Assembly: GCA_003049485.1 (NCBI GenBank)
Contig: PYST01000253.1
Span: forward strand, 1-58,111
Direction of reading: 5' to 3'
Source: Ophioceras dolichostomum
Lineage: Eukaryota; Ascomycota; Sordariomycetes; Magnaporthales; Ophioceraceae
Length of the DNA stretch: 58,111 bases
Under the pieces are notes generated by a model that saw only the letters and a program-made list of their open reading frames with translations, made no database searches and was not told the origin of the DNA. Positions 23,951 through 36,653 of the stretch are shown here, piece by piece. A program made the position numbers and the translations under genes. Every line of letters starts with the position of its first letter. Position 1 is the first letter of the stretch.

Positions 23951-26900
23951 CCTTCCTCCTCTATTGGAGTCGGAGGGGCGTTGGTGATGTGCTGCTCGGT
24001 CGACCGGCAAGTGTATTTTGGTGTTCCATGCTAGCTGGTGCACGACAGCAGACAGTTGAGACCAACGGGCGACTCACTGGGCCGGTTTGGGCAGTGCACA
24101 GCAGGAGATCAACCTGGCTAGCCACCACCGCTAGCAAGGCACTAGCCAGCAGCGGTAGCGGCGACAGGTTCTGGAACCGGAAGGAGTTAGAAAAGAAACA
24201 AATCGAATCGAGCGAAATGCAATCGAGCAGGACGGAGCAGGACGTGGTCCGCCACTGAGGGCTCTGGCCTTTGGTCTTGCGACACCGTCTGGTGCCTTGC
24301 GGAATGCGATGGTAGCGGTGGATGAGAGAAAAATTGCCCGACTGCAGCAATGCTGACAAAAACGAGATTCTCAAAGTTGAGATTCTTAGCACAGAACCTT
24401 AATTCCCCGATCGAGGCGACCTGAGTGTGGGACCTTCCAGAATCGAGGCTCCAGGTACTGCCCTGTTCTTTCCTCAGCCCATAGGTGATAACTGGAATTG
24501 AATGGAAGGACAGAAGGAGTCGAGATCAACGAGGGGAAGGATTCCACAGATCTGTTCCTTCCGTCGACATTGGATACAGACATCATCTGGACTGGAGTAA
24601 GGAAGAATCCTGCCTCGAAGAAGTCCCGCATTACAGTCAGCCTTGAGCAGAGAGGGAGCACGCCTGGCATTCAGTCATATTCAGCCATCAGCGACATCAA
24701 CGCCACCAGCAAGCGTGACTTTCCCTAGCCGGCCTCGTCGCCCAACCAGATTAGTGCCCAGCACACCTGAACTTCTAAAACATGGCGCTCCTGCGGGCTT
24801 CGATGAGCTCCGGCACATCTCGGCGTGCTACTGTAGGTACCGACATCTTAGTGCCGGCTAGCCAGTAGCCGCTATCTTGGTGGCTTGGTGGCTTGGTCTT
24901 GGCCGCCATTTGGCGCTCCAAACCTGCACTTCTTTGTCCAGGCGCATGATCACATCACTGCACTGAATGGCCGAGACTCTTGCCTATCGCGCCCGCTAGA
25001 AATTACTACATTCAGCCACCTATCAGTGAAAAGCTGCGGTCACACCCACTGCACTTCGCACATTCCCATGTCAGCTTGTTGGACGTCGGGATAAACATCT
25101 TCGAAGGAGTGGGATCCCCAAATATCCAATGGAAAGCCAAATTGGGAAAGAGTGGATATCATCCACCCCGTCCCTCCCACTCTCCCGCTGCTCTACCACC
25201 CTCTTTACACTGTGGTAGGCTGGCAGGGAGGGCAAGCTGGCTGCGGGCTTCGGTTCAAGCAGGGATGCCCGGGACGATCTTTTCTTGGAGGTGTTCTTGG
25301 TGTTCTTGGGCACCAATGTCGCATCGCATATCTCAATATGCCATGCATCGCGCCAATCTCCGCCAGCTTGGCTCCTTGGGAACAGTGTGTGTGGACTGCG
25401 AAGGACCCTCGACCACATGCCTTCGTTCATCCATGTTTCTTAAATTTCAAGGACGCGACGGCGGGCAGTTCCCGTCTTCGGGCCAATCTCTTCGCTTTCC
25501 TAGGTACCTACCATACAAAAACGGGAACAGAACGGAGAAAATGCGCGCTTGCGGGATTCCCCCACGGCCTATTTAAGGGTGGATGGGTGAGAGAGGCCCC
25601 AACCCTTGGCGCACGGCTTGGCGGGCGGGAGATATCGCAGCTTTGAGCTGAGCCTGTCCGGCCTGCCTCTCCGAAGTACTAACCAGCCAGCCTGCCTTCG
25701 GATCTAGAAAAGGCACGATGCCGAGTGGCCGACTTCAGCTCGGGAAACGACCTTGAAGACGACGGACGAAGTCGCCAAGAGGACCCTCGCTCCCGAGAGA
25801 ATATGAGGACCTTGCTCGATCTAACGCATTCATCCATCCATCTTCCTCCCACTTGCCGTTGGGAAGGGATGGTATCCACAGAAACTGCTAAACTAGTGCT
25901 CACCTGTGTGCTCATCACATCGACGCAAGGCATGGCGATCCCGAGCTGGTTTTTTGGGAGGATTCTGGTTGGTGGCTTTCGTGGCTTTCGTGGGGAACTG
26001 CCGACCTCGCTGTACATGTGTCCACCAGCCAGTGAGATCATGCAGGACGAGGACGCACAGCAGCAGCTTGATGTCTCAGGAGGCGAAACGATCTCCTCAT
26101 GTCGCCAGCCGGACGCCGCCGCCGCCTTTACGGTCCGCCGGCCTCACGCCACGAGACAGGCACGCACGTAGAGATCATCACTATCAATCATCAGCAGTGA
26201 TGGGCAACACCGAACCCACAGCTTACTCTCACTCACGCCGAAGGTGCCTGCTGCGTGCCCATCACCGATTCGCTGTCGACAAGGGCCCTCCGTACGACCC
26301 GAAAGAGCCTCCCCTCCCCATGCCTTTCTTCGGGACCGAAAGGACGGTGGATACAGCATCATGCTCTTGCCAAAAGGGAAAATGCCTCCATGCCTGCCAG
26401 GTGGCATACTGCTGTGCGGCCATCGTGAGGGCAGACAAACAGACACATAGGATAGGTTAAGAGCCACGAGACTGACTGCCTTGGCTGCTTCGCCGCTGGC
26501 CAACTTGCTTTGCATAAAAAAAGCACGCACACGTAGTCACACATCAGGGATCTTCCTGCCTCACATGCATCCTCCCATTCTATCTCGGCCCGGGCCGAAA
26601 AGACTCAAGATCTACAAGCAGCTCTTTTTTCTCGCTCTTTTCTCTATCTCAGTTTTTCTTGTAATCGTCTTCGCCACCTCCACATCCCAACGAAGTGCCA
26701 CCTAACGGACCCCCAACGTAGCTAGCGCACCAGAACACCGGGAGACAGGAGAAGGAGAAGGAATGGGATAACACGTCTCGCAGCGCTGTTGGCACTGCGA
26801 ACAGGCTTGCCTAGAACGATCCACGCACACACGGACAATGAGGAAGGAGAAAAAACAAGAAGAGTCGCGGCCTTGACACTCCACTCTATAGGTAGCTAAC

Positions 26901-27504
26901 TCGTGATACTCGTGATGGTCGACGTGAGAGGCAGGCCACCAACCAAACCCTTTCGTGATTTGCCTCTCTTTTCCTAATCCGTGCGACCCGGTGGGGTGGC
27001 CGAGCGAAGACGAGAACCGAGCGAAAATCCCGACACGATGGAACCTACGTCTCATGTCACCACCCCCTTTCCTTTCCCCCTCTTAGTCTTTCCCGACGGA
27101 CGCAGTGTGCGTGCCCAAAGCCGCAAGGCGGATAAGTGCAAGGTCCGGCCGCAGACCGGCCACGTAGGTCTGACAAGATGTCTTGTCCGGTATCGTCGCC
27201 AATAGGGCGAGGAGGATGAATGGCATCTCCAGGTGGGAAGACCGTCGCCCCGTCTCACTCGTTCGAATCATAACCTTTCCACCCGTCGTCCGTTGGCCGC
27301 GGGAAGGCAGGCAAGCCCCTCTATCGCTCGATCCATTCGGTCCTCTCGCCTCCGCTCTCGCCTCCGCCTGCCCCCAACCCTCCTTCCTCATTCCTTCCGC
27401 TCATCCTTTCCTCGGTCCGTCGTCCTACACTCCACATCGCCTAATCCATCTGTCCGTCCATCCATCACCTCCCTCCCCATGCCCTCCCTTTACCGGCCTC
27501 TCAT

Positions 27505-30033
27505 CTACATCCTCTCAACAGGATTAAGCCCCAGCAACCGCATCCCATTGCTCAGCACGATCCTCGCGACGTCGTACAGCGCCATGCGCGCGCGCATCAG
27601 CTCGCGCTCGGAGCCGACGATGCGCAGGTGGTCATAGCTCTGGCTGACGGTGTGGGCCATGCGGAACAGGTAGGTCAGCACCGTGGTCGGCTCCAGCGTC
27701 TTGAGCGTGTTCTGCACCACGTCCGGCCACTGCGACAGCATGCGGACCAGCTGGACCGCGTGGGGCTCTGAGAGCAGAGACAGGTCGGCCCCCGCGAGGT
27801 CCTCCTCTGAGAGAGCCGCTTTGCGTGCAATAGAGCAGACACGCGCATGCGCGTATTGGAGGTAGGGACCCGTGTCACCTTCGAAGGACGTCATGGCGTC
27901 CATGTCGAAGGTGTAGTTGTTGATCCTGGGGAACAAGGGAAAGAGGGAAAGGTAATGTCAGCAAGGCTTCGGCCGGAAGGATGACCATGTGGGGAATGGG
28001 ATCATAAGGCCGGGCCGACGCGATCAATGGCCGTGGTTGGCCCGATCACGCGACACGGCGGTGGACACGGCATGTCCAAGTAACCGACAGGTATGCCGAG
28101 CTTGGAGGCAGGCTGACGATAAGACCGCGGAAGCGGAACGGAACGGAAACGTATCGAAAGGGAAACTCACCTCTTGCCACTCATATCCTGCACCATCACA
28201 CTGCTGATACCTAGCGTGTCGGCCGTAGCCTCCGGGTTCTCAACCTGCGAGTACTTGTCGTCGTTCTTGCGCATCACGTCATGCATCTTCTCGCCCACGT
28301 CCCTCAGGATGTCGTCCAGGAACTTGACCGTGCCCTTCCGAGTGCTCATGCCCAGCACCATGCCGAAGTTGATGTGCTGGCACTTGGCCACGACGTCCTT
28401 GTGGCCCATCAGCTCGACGATCTTGAACAGCTGCTTCAGGTGCAAATCCTGCTGCGACGCGACGACGTAGATCATCTGGTCGAACTTGTACTCGTCGTGC
28501 CTGCCCAGGAGCTCGCTGATGTCGCGCGTCAGGTACAAGGCCGTGCCGTCGCGCTTGCGGATCAAGGGCTTCTCCAGGCGTTTTCCCTCCTTGCCGGGGA
28601 CGAGCTTGGAGAAGTCGATCAGGATCGCGCCCTGGTCCTCGGACGAGATGCCCTGCTCGTCGATCGTGCGGGCCGTCTTCTGCATAGCCTCTTCGCTGAC
28701 CTGCGACTCGCCGCTGTACACGTCGAAGTGGATGTTTAGCCGCGCGTAGGTCTGCTTGTACCGCACGATCGACATGTCGCGGAACCGGCGCCATTGCGCG
28801 ACCGCGGCCTCGTCACCGTCGGTCATCTTCCTGAAGTAGCCACGGGCCTGCTCGTCCAGCGACTGCTGCTCCAGCTCGGTCGTGTCCTGCCCATCCTTCT
28901 TCAGCGCCTCGATCTTCTCCTTCTCTTCCGACATCTCACGGTTGATCTTCACGTAGAGCTCGTACAGGTGGTTGATCGGGTCCTTGCTAAGCGCCTCCTC
29001 CTCGCCGTACCTCTGGAATGCAAGCGCCAGCAGGCCGTATTGCTTTCCCCAGTCGCCGAGGTAGTTGATCCGCGTGACCTTCCATCCCGCGCTGTCGTAG
29101 AGGTTCGCGAGGAACCCGCCGATAATCGTGCTTCGAAGGTGGCCGGCGTGGAACGGCTTGGCGATGTTTGGAGACGAGAACTCGATGACGATGCTCTTCC
29201 TCCCCTCCAGGGGCTCCTTGATGTCGTCTTTCGGGTTTATGAGGCCAAGGCGCTTGTTGTAGCCGAAGGACTTGTCGAGATCGCGGATCATGGGTATGAC
29301 GGCCGCAGTCAACGGCTCGGGTTTGAACCAAAACTGCATGAAGTAGCCATTGGTCACTGGTTTCTCGATCAGATGGTCGGTTTCGGGAAACTGTTTGGAA
29401 CGGTTGCGGCGTTAGCATTGCACAAACGAGAAAGCTAGCCCCGGAAGGAGAAGTAGGACGGGGTCCGCTAGAGGGTCCGGTCGCGACTAGCGGACGCGTG
29501 TCTGGAGAACGCACCTTCTCGGCCCATTCCTTCACCAGCTCGTCCGGTTTGCGGTCCTTGACCCTGAGCGCAGGAGCGGCAACGATCATATCGCCCTTAT
29601 CCAATCCTGTTGTCCAGTGAACAGCGGGGTAGATTATTTTGCGGTCAACGCCCGTGACGTCGTGGAGGAGGTTTGTAAGGTGGGCGCGGTAGACATCGAG
29701 AGGGTTCGCTTCGGGGTAGAAGCTGGGGAATTGCTCCGCCCCATCCTCCAACGAGAGGCCATTGGCGAGCTCAGCAAGCCGGGCAATGCTCGCCATGGCG
29801 ATGGTACCGGTAGAGGACGGAGTGTAGAATCGCGGCAGTGAGGTTGGCCTTCTTCCTCGAGCTTTTCGATGCGACGGCGGCGGTGGTGTCGAGTTGGTTG
29901 TTGGTCGGCTGCAGAGCTGGGAAGGGATTCCTTGTGGGAAAACAACGACTTGCGTTGACGAGAAAGACCGAAACAAGGTTCGGGAAAGTTGAAACGGACT
30001 GGAAAAACGCAAGGGAGAGAGAGGAAGAGTCAT
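27505..30033 (-). CDS. Arginyl-tRNA synthetase (class I), probably dual cytosolic/mitochondrial
   Basis: Charges tRNA-Arg with arginine. Exons from the short start are 29796..29515, 29390..28171 and 27925..27505, giving 640 aa (yeast enzyme 607). An N-terminal Add1-like region is followed by the Rossmann catalytic core with the HIGH-type motif FHAGHLRST and the ArgRS signature EFSSPNIAKPFHAG. The KMSKS-equivalent is GMSTRKGTVKFL. The anticodon-binding helical domain ends in the family-typical LLGLNPVERM. Both introns have good signals (GTGCGT/AACAG and GTGAGT/CCCAG). An in-frame ATG 79 codons upstream (30033) adds a leader rich in Arg and Ser with no acidic residue (RFSSPFQLSRTLFRSFSST), typical of a mitochondrial presequence. 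The upstream ATG has T at -3; the inner one has G at -3 and +4, which suits leaky scanning to make both forms. Enzyme identity is firm, dual start likely. Confidence 0.93.
29797..30033 (-). other. In-frame N-terminal leader of ArgRS, predicted mitochondrial presequence
   Basis: Seventy-nine codons between two in-frame ATGs. The translation is rich in Arg, Ser, Pro and Thr, contains no Asp or Glu, and its first 25 residues could form an amphipathic basic helix. The context of the first ATG is weak (TTC before ATG) and that of the second strong (GCC before ATGG). Confidence 0.65.
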
Positions 30034-30717
30034 GAAGTCGATGTCGAGTGAGGCGGCGCAAGGAAAAATAACACTGCGCCTCCTTCGATGCAGAGCGTTG
30101 TTCCGTTGGGTGACTCAAAAATAATTCTGCGGGGAGATTTCAACCAGAGGCGCCAAGGGACTCTTGCCAGGTGCCAGCCAGGGGTAGCTGTGGCGCCGTG
30201 GCTTGACTTTGAGGCGGCCACAAGCACAACCGGTGACGTCATCGTCAATTGCTCGTCTGCTTTCACTTTCCAAGCTCTCACATGCCACGGGCACGGAGGT
30301 CGGCAGCAAAAATGATGAGAGAAAAGTTCATGGGGACACTGCTCTGTGCTTGTGCGGAATAGCAATTCCAAGAGGAAAGTCCTGTACAGGCTGTACCGAT
30401 ACACTGGCAGGGAGATAACAAAACCGCCCCGATGCCCTGGACCAACTTTCTCTTCTCATTATTCTCCTTCCAAACTCCGTGTGGATTCACGATGACGACG
30501 ATGCTCCTTTTGTTTTCTATGCTCGACATATACAAATTGTACCGCCCGCGTCCATAGAAATCGTCGCCCTGCAGTAGGTACTGCGTCCATAAGCCACGTC
30601 GTGACCCATAAAAGTCAGGACGGCACAGAGGAGGGGCCGTCTCATGGTTCCAGCGTGACATAACACATGCAGCGTGATCAAAGCACTCCATTTTCCTACG
30701 CGCGATAGTCCACCAAA
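30034..30717. other. Short intergenic region, no gene seen
   Basis: It contains the upstream region of the ArgRS gene and the 3' UTR of the BIM1-like gene, both on the minus strand. No RNA gene or clear regulatory site was recognised. Confidence 0.5.
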
Positions 30718-31707
30718 TCACAGGACATACGCCGCGCCCATGGCACCCATTGCAAGCACAATCATCAAATTATTCAACGACGCCATCTCGGGCGAGGCGA
30801 ACCCCGGAGCCGCGTTCTTAGTCGAGGATGGAGTTGACGAGGTAGTTGCACCGGTGGCATTGCTCCCTCCAGTGCCCGTGGTAGTAGCGGCTGGCACAGA
30901 GGCCGTCCACCCGTCCATGTCGGCGAGGGCCGCGAGGTCGGAATCGGTCTCGAAGACGGCCTCAGTCGACGCGTTTCTGCAGTCGACCCCCGCAGTCGAG
31001 CCGGCCCCAGCCACGAAGTTCACCGCGGCACACTAATATTGGGAAGGATAGAACGGAACAGTCAGTACATGTCGACGACGGCAGAGGGGTTTCACTCAAA
31101 GCAGAAATGGGCTTTGATAGTTGGACAGCGGTTCCGAGTTTGACAATGGCTCATCTGATGAGTGTTGGGCTTGCGCGCTGCCACACCGCTCTAGCCTGTA
31201 GCACCACAACGCCGCGGACGCTGGCAATCCAACGGCACACCGGATTGTCCTGTAAGGGGAAATGCGGGGCGGGACGCAGAAGGCGGGGGTACAAACCTGG
31301 AACAACAAGCCGTCCTCGGCCTTGGCCACAACGCCGAGAAGCCCCCTGTGGCCAACCCAAGACGCGGGCGCTGGAATAGCCACCTCGCAGAACTGGCCGA
31401 TCGAGTTCTGCAGCACGATCGGGAACAGCTGCGTCCAATTCGCGTTGCCGGTCTGGTCGAGCGTGCCGCGGAAGAGCCAGTGGGCCTGGGCGTGGCCCAG
31501 CTTCATGCCCACGGGCGAGCCACCGACGTGGAAGTCCGTTATTGTGTTGGAGGCGAAGTTCGGCGTGACGCCTCCGCAAGGGCCGTTGCCTTCCGTGTCA
31601 TCCACGAAGCCGATGGTGGCCGGCGTCGTGAGTGTGAAGTGAGCGTTAGAGGCGGTAGCGAGGAGCAGTGCCACCACTGCTGTGCACACCGATCTCAGGG
31701 GAACCAT
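30718..31707 (-). CDS. GPI-anchored X325/BIM1-like copper-binding protein
   Basis: Two exons, 31707..31297 and 31032..30718 (intron 264 nt, GTTTGT/TTAG), give 241 aa. A signal peptide ends at SNA, so the mature chain starts with His (HFTLTTPATIGF), as in X325 proteins. Those are related in fold to lytic polysaccharide monooxygenases but described as copper-binding proteins rather than oxidases. Further His residues (GHAQAHWLF, DFHVGG) and Cys residues that could pair follow. Exon 2 begins CAAVNF, completing the domain. A Ser/Thr/Ala-rich stalk with an NAT sequon leads to a hydrophobic tail (NLMIVLAMGAMGAAYVL) typical of GPI attachment. Cryptococcus Bim1, a founding member, helps import copper. 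The next gene, divergent and about 2.8 kb away, encodes a metalloreductase. Family call fairly sure; role in copper uptake inferred. Confidence 0.85.
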
Positions 31708-34544
31708 TGTGTGCGTGTAACAGCTGTATTTCGTATTTCAAGTGATTCGAGGTTCCTCGTGAGCTCTAGGCCGGTGTAGGTGTATCGATTGGCGAGTGAT
31801 GATGGGATGTCGGTGGGCTACACTTGAGCAGCTTGGACACGCGCGATGTCAGTGTTCCGCAGAATAATGTTTTAGCAACAAGCCGTAATGGATTGAACAA
31901 TGGCTAGGCAGATGCGGAGGAAGGCGAAGTGAATGATGAAAGTAAAGAGCTCCGAGGCAATGGCAATGTGTGTCTCTCGCTTCAGCCACGGCCTGACGCG
32001 GAAGGCCGCAGCGGGCGGAAGAGGGCCTCTTTAATATGGCCTGCAGGTGGGTGGTGCATTACACGAGAGAACAACGACCTTCGCCGGCTCCGCGTGCTCC
32101 CCGTGTCGCCAAGCCGGGGTTTCACTTTGAGGGAAGAAAAGAAGCGACAGGGGTAAAAGAGACGACACACGGACAAGCTCCAAGGTTCCTGTGAGGGGAT
32201 ATCTCAGGGTTGTATCTCCCTCAATTGGCGAAATAGAGCCCGTTTGGGTCTTGTTGGGGAGCTTGTAATGGAGGGATGGATGGGTTCCAACGGATAATTT
32301 GCTCATCAGCCCTAAAGCTTCGACTGAGAAGTCCTTCGAACAACCATGTATGGAGAAGAATGGAGGTCGAGAGCTTCCTACATAAATGAGAAGAAGGGGA
32401 CGCAGCTAGTGAAGCTAGCAGCCCCGGGAATCCGGCACCGAGCTGCAAGAGAGTGATGCACCAGATGGCATCGTCAAGCTCGTGTCGGTGGCGGTGATGG
32501 GAGACAGTGAGTGACGAGTGACGGATAACCACAGCTTCCGGTCATGATTGTTGATGTGGAACCTTGGTGCGTGCCGCACGCTGGACAGAGTTCTCCAACC
32601 AACCTCCTCCCTGGGAACCTACTAGCGAGCCGGAGGAGCATGACAGTGTCCAAAGGGACCAGACCCATGCCCGTCTACCAGTCACTCCCCACAGCGGCCA
32701 AACTTGCGCATAGTAGCTCATAACCCCTGTCTATCGAGCCTGAGACCCAGATCCCCCTCCCGGAGCTTCGTCGCGTGCCAGCCACAAAACCACAGTATCA
32801 CTTAGACGGAGTCTTCAATGGTTCGGACGCATCAACTCAAAATTTAACTCCGCCACCCCGAGGAGCGTTGTTCAAGAGGGCGTCCGTCGCCATCAATTCG
32901 TCCAGAGCAAAGTCAAGCGAAGGGAGGGGTTGAAGAAGCCTGATGATGTGAAGTCAAAATTGGCGACTGGGGATTCGCCAGATCGATCCGTTGAAGATCC
33001 CGCTGGCTGGTACCACGAAGCCAAGATTGATGGGCGAAGGCGCACCAAGGCTCACTAGAAGAGGCAGGAGGGGCAAATGACAGGGTATCCCCACGCACCC
33101 TAACTGCCGGGCTAAGCCTGATCGAGGCGGTCGAGGCGGGATGGTGGGGTCGGCGAGGTTACTTCGCAGCCTGAATGAGAGACTTTGAGCAAGTTGTGGC
33201 GTCCAAGCGCCCAACCCAGCCGACCCAGCTGGCGGCGCGCATCCATCGCGGGATGTTGCTGCTTTGCTTCCTTGCTCTGGGTCAGCTCCTCCTCGGTCGA
33301 ATCAAGAGATGGATAGTTGCGAGGGAAGAGATATGGATTGACTACTGTGGCAACGTAGTTGGTTGCGATGAGAGAAGAACCGGAAAAAACGGCCACCTGC
33401 ATTTCGAAATGTCTCTCATCGGCACGCATCTTCCGAGCGCCACCCGACCGATGTTAACGGGATGGGACTCGAGGATGAGTGAGGTAAGGTAAGTGAGTGG
33501 TGGTGCGCTGTCATACAGGTGCTCCAGCTGCTTGTCTCGGACTTGCCAGTTCATCAGCAACAAGTGGAAGCATGTCTTACACGGTCGTGGTTGGGGCATG
33601 GAAAATCCAGGTCTTGGCGTCATACAGGGGAGACAATATGTGATAGGATACAGCAGCAGGTTGCTATAGTTCTTGTGCTTTTAGCCGTCGCCTCCGTCAA
33701 TTTCTCTCATATCACGCCCTATCTCTACGCTGGGACGGGACCAGATTGTCATTCCTCAGTAATTGACCCTGCACAGAGTGCAGCCCGCCCGGCTATCGCG
33801 ACTCGCTCCGCCTGCGTCGATCTAGACCGTGGCCGAATTTGCCCCCCAGGAGAAAAATACACAGGCACCTTGAAGTCCACCGTACCCGCCTTACAGTGCT
33901 AGAGGGTGGTTACTCCCGTTGCACCGGCTGGCTGCCCTCTCCTTCCATCCCAAATCACAACCCAACGCTCCTCGCGCCACAACACCTCGGCCGCTTTCCC
34001 ACCCGTCCATCCCATCCGAATCCGAACCTGCTCATTGCCTCCCTCAGCTCTGCTAGCCCCGGACCCGCGGTTGGTTGGAACAGTTGGTGGGGAAGGACTG
34101 GACTTTCCCATACGTGCTCAATTTCCCTCGTGACACCAAAACTGCTGAGCGCAGCCGGTTGGTCGTACCTTCCTCTCGATCATCACCGTCGTTGTTGTAC
34201 CTTCCACTTTCCGGGTTCCTTTTGCTGCGTCCTTCTTCCCGTCGCTTCCTTCTTTCCAATGCAATTTTCGGTTTGGCAGGTTCTCCTTTTTCTTTCCTCG
34301 TTGTCATCTCGTTGCCATTTCTTACCCCTCGTGTCGTGAGTGTGCAAGATGGGTGAACGATAAACTCGGCTCAACCTTCGCCATTACCACCCGCCGGCCG
34401 ACCAGAGAGCGCGCTTAACTAAATCGCTGCTCTCTGCTCCTGAACGACGAGGGAAATTCTTTCTTTTCCCTGCGAACAAAATCGTAACCCATACACGGCG
34501 AATTCTTTCAGCGCCAGACGCAACATCGAAGCCACAACTTCGCC
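31708..34544. other. Shared upstream region of the BIM1-like and reductase genes
   Basis: About 2.8 kb between divergent starts. ORFs here (up to 166 aa) have no domain. It contains one exact TTTGCTCA word (32298-32305). The last 700 bases ahead of the reductase are strongly pyrimidine-rich, as usual for fungal promoters and 5' UTRs. Confidence 0.5.
32298..32305 (+). promoter_or_regulatory. Candidate copper-response element (TTTGCTCA)
   Basis: An exact match to the Mac1-type copper-response word known from Saccharomyces, 590 bp upstream of the BIM1-like start and about 2.2 kb upstream of the reductase. An 8-bp word occurs by chance often enough that one copy is only a hint; yeast Mac1 sites usually act in pairs and no second exact copy was seen in this interval. 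Confidence 0.25.
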
Positions 34545-36653
34545 ATGAATCACAATCATGGAGGGGGCGGGGGAGGAGGGACCTCAGGCGGCTTTCAGAT
34601 AACGAATATCGGCCTGGCCAATACGTTTTGGTACCTCATCGCCGGATTCGTGGGCCTCCTGATCCTCATCAGGATCGCAAACTACTTTCAGAACCGTTCG
34701 AGGTATGTCAACCAACTATCATCACCGAGCCCGGGAACTCTCCTGTGTCGCCCCTGATCGCGGAAAAGCACATGGAGCATCGCGATAGCGGAATTGACGA
34801 CCACCATATCCTTGTTATCCAGGTTGCGGGCATGCTCGAAACGATCCCTCGAATTTCCAACAAGACCTCGAAACCGCTTCACGCAAGCATGGGCCACAGC
34901 GACCGCCATCGGCCGGGAGATGAGCTACCCCCAGCTCTACGTCCCAGTCAAATGGTTCTCGTGGCTGACGCCGCCGCCGCTCGGCCGTGTCCTGCTCCTA
35001 CTCGCCTACTGGGCCGTCATCATCTACATGATGGCAGCCGACGCCATCTACAAGGACGCCTACTTCTGGGAGCGGCTAGGCTTCCGCAACGCGTGGGTCA
35101 CCCTGATGCAGCTCCCGCTGCTGTACCTCCTCGCCTCCAAGGCCAGCGTCCTGGGGTTCATCATCGGATCGAGCCACGAGCGCCTCAACTGGATGCACCG
35201 CTGGGTCGCGCGAACCATGATGGTGACGGGCGCCGTACACGGCTGGCACTTCTACCACCAGTGGGCCATTGCCGACTTCGTCCAGGACGAGCTCGAGATG
35301 ATGCCTATGGTCAAGTACGGCTTCGGCGCCTGGGGACTGCTCCTCTGGGCCGCTGTCTCGAGCCTCGCCCCGCTCCGCCACGCGTGGTACGAGCTGTTCA
35401 TCATCCAGCACATCCTCACAGCCATAATCTTCCTCTGGGTTCTGTACGTGCACGTGCCGGTGGAGGGGCAGTGGTACATCTGGTTCGCCATCACGGCCCT
35501 CTGCTTTGACCGCTTCTGCCGCATCGCCCTGATCGTCTGGCAGAACATTAAGTTCAGCCCCAACCGGTCCCGCTGCAAGGGCGGCCAGCGCATCGGCCAC
35601 CAGGCGCAGCTGCGCGCAGTCGGCGATGATATCACGGTGGTCACGATCAAGGACGTGCACTTCAAGTGGAGGGCTGGCCAGCACCTGTACCTCTGGATGC
35701 CGAGGGTCGGACCGATCGAGGCGCACCCGTACACGATCGCCTGCGCGCACCAGCTGCCCGACACTTGCATCTGCAACAGCATCCAGCTCATCGTCAGGAA
35801 ACACAACGGCTTCTCCAAGCGATTGCACAGCCACACGATGAGGGCCCAGGAGAAGGGTAAGAAGGAGACTTGCACCGTGTTCGTGTCCGGACCGTACGGC
35901 GCCCCCCCGCGATGGGACGTCTACGAGACCCTGGTCCTTATCTCAGCATCGACGGGGGCGTCCTTCACGCTGCCCATCCTCGAGAGCGTCCTGCACACGC
36001 GAAGGACCGTGTGCACGAGGCGCATCGACTTCCTGCTCGCGGCCAAGCGGGGCGACGAGATCGATTACTACGTACAGCGGCTACACGAATTCATCGAGCG
36101 CGCGAAGGACGTCGGCATCGAGCTGAAGGTGCACATCGCCGTGACGCGTGGGCCCCCGGTGCCACGACTCGTCGGCGGCGGCGGCGGCAGCAGCAGTAGT
36201 AGCAGCAGCAGCCTTAGCCGTGATCAGCGGTCTTCAGACCAGAGCTCGGAGAACAAGGGCATTTTGGCGGCGCGGGACGATGACACGCCGGAGAGCGGGA
36301 CTAACGAGAAGACCACGACGACGGCGCTGGATATTGAGGCCGCCGTGGCGGACGCCACCACCACCACGACGTCGACGGGCTCGCGGCCACGGACGGGCAG
36401 TGCCGATACCACCGGCTCTGCTGCCAGCACCGACTCGCACGTGCACAACTCGGCGACGAGGCCCAACATCGAGCAGTTCATCCGCCAGCCCGTCGAGGAC
36501 GCCGGCGGAGAGACGTCGGTCGTGGTCTGCGGCGGCAAGTCGCTCGTGGCTAGTGTGCGCAACTGCGTCGCGAGCTTGTCGGATGAGAGGGCTGTTCATA
36601 AGGGCAGTGGTGCGCAGGGCATCCATTTGCATGTCGAGGAGTACTCTTTTTAG
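34545..36653 (+). CDS. Ferric/cupric reductase, FRE family transmembrane metalloreductase
   Basis: Exons 34545..34702 and 34823..36653 (intron GTATGT/TCCAG) give 662 aa. A Gly/His-rich N-terminus and one membrane helix precede the six-helix ferric-reductase domain. Bis-heme ligands fit H178/H192 and H249/H263, two pairs spaced 14 residues as in FRE proteins. The FAD-binding motif is HPYTIA. The NAD(P)H-binding part has VSGPYGAP and ISASTGASFTLPILES, where most relatives have a Gly pair, and the chain ends in EEYSF, the usual aromatic terminus. A Ser/Thr-rich low-complexity insertion (about 500-590) splits the C-terminal NADPH domain. The protein moves electrons from cytosolic NADPH across the plasma membrane to reduce Fe(III) or Cu(II) for uptake. 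No ferroxidase or permease lies beside it; the neighbouring BIM1-like gene points toward copper. Confidence 0.92.

Larger units (their letters stand above)
21342..27504. other. Long gene-poor region
   Basis: About 6 kb with no convincing gene: ORFs on both strands stay below 200 aa and none shows a domain or plausible splice partner. It holds short tandem repeats at 22071-22100 and 23926-23950, an imperfect GGGAGAATGGAAGCA-type repetition around 21936-22000 and a CCTAGGTACCTACC word at 25499-25512. Non-coding RNAs or small secreted proteins could be missed here. Confidence 0.45.
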
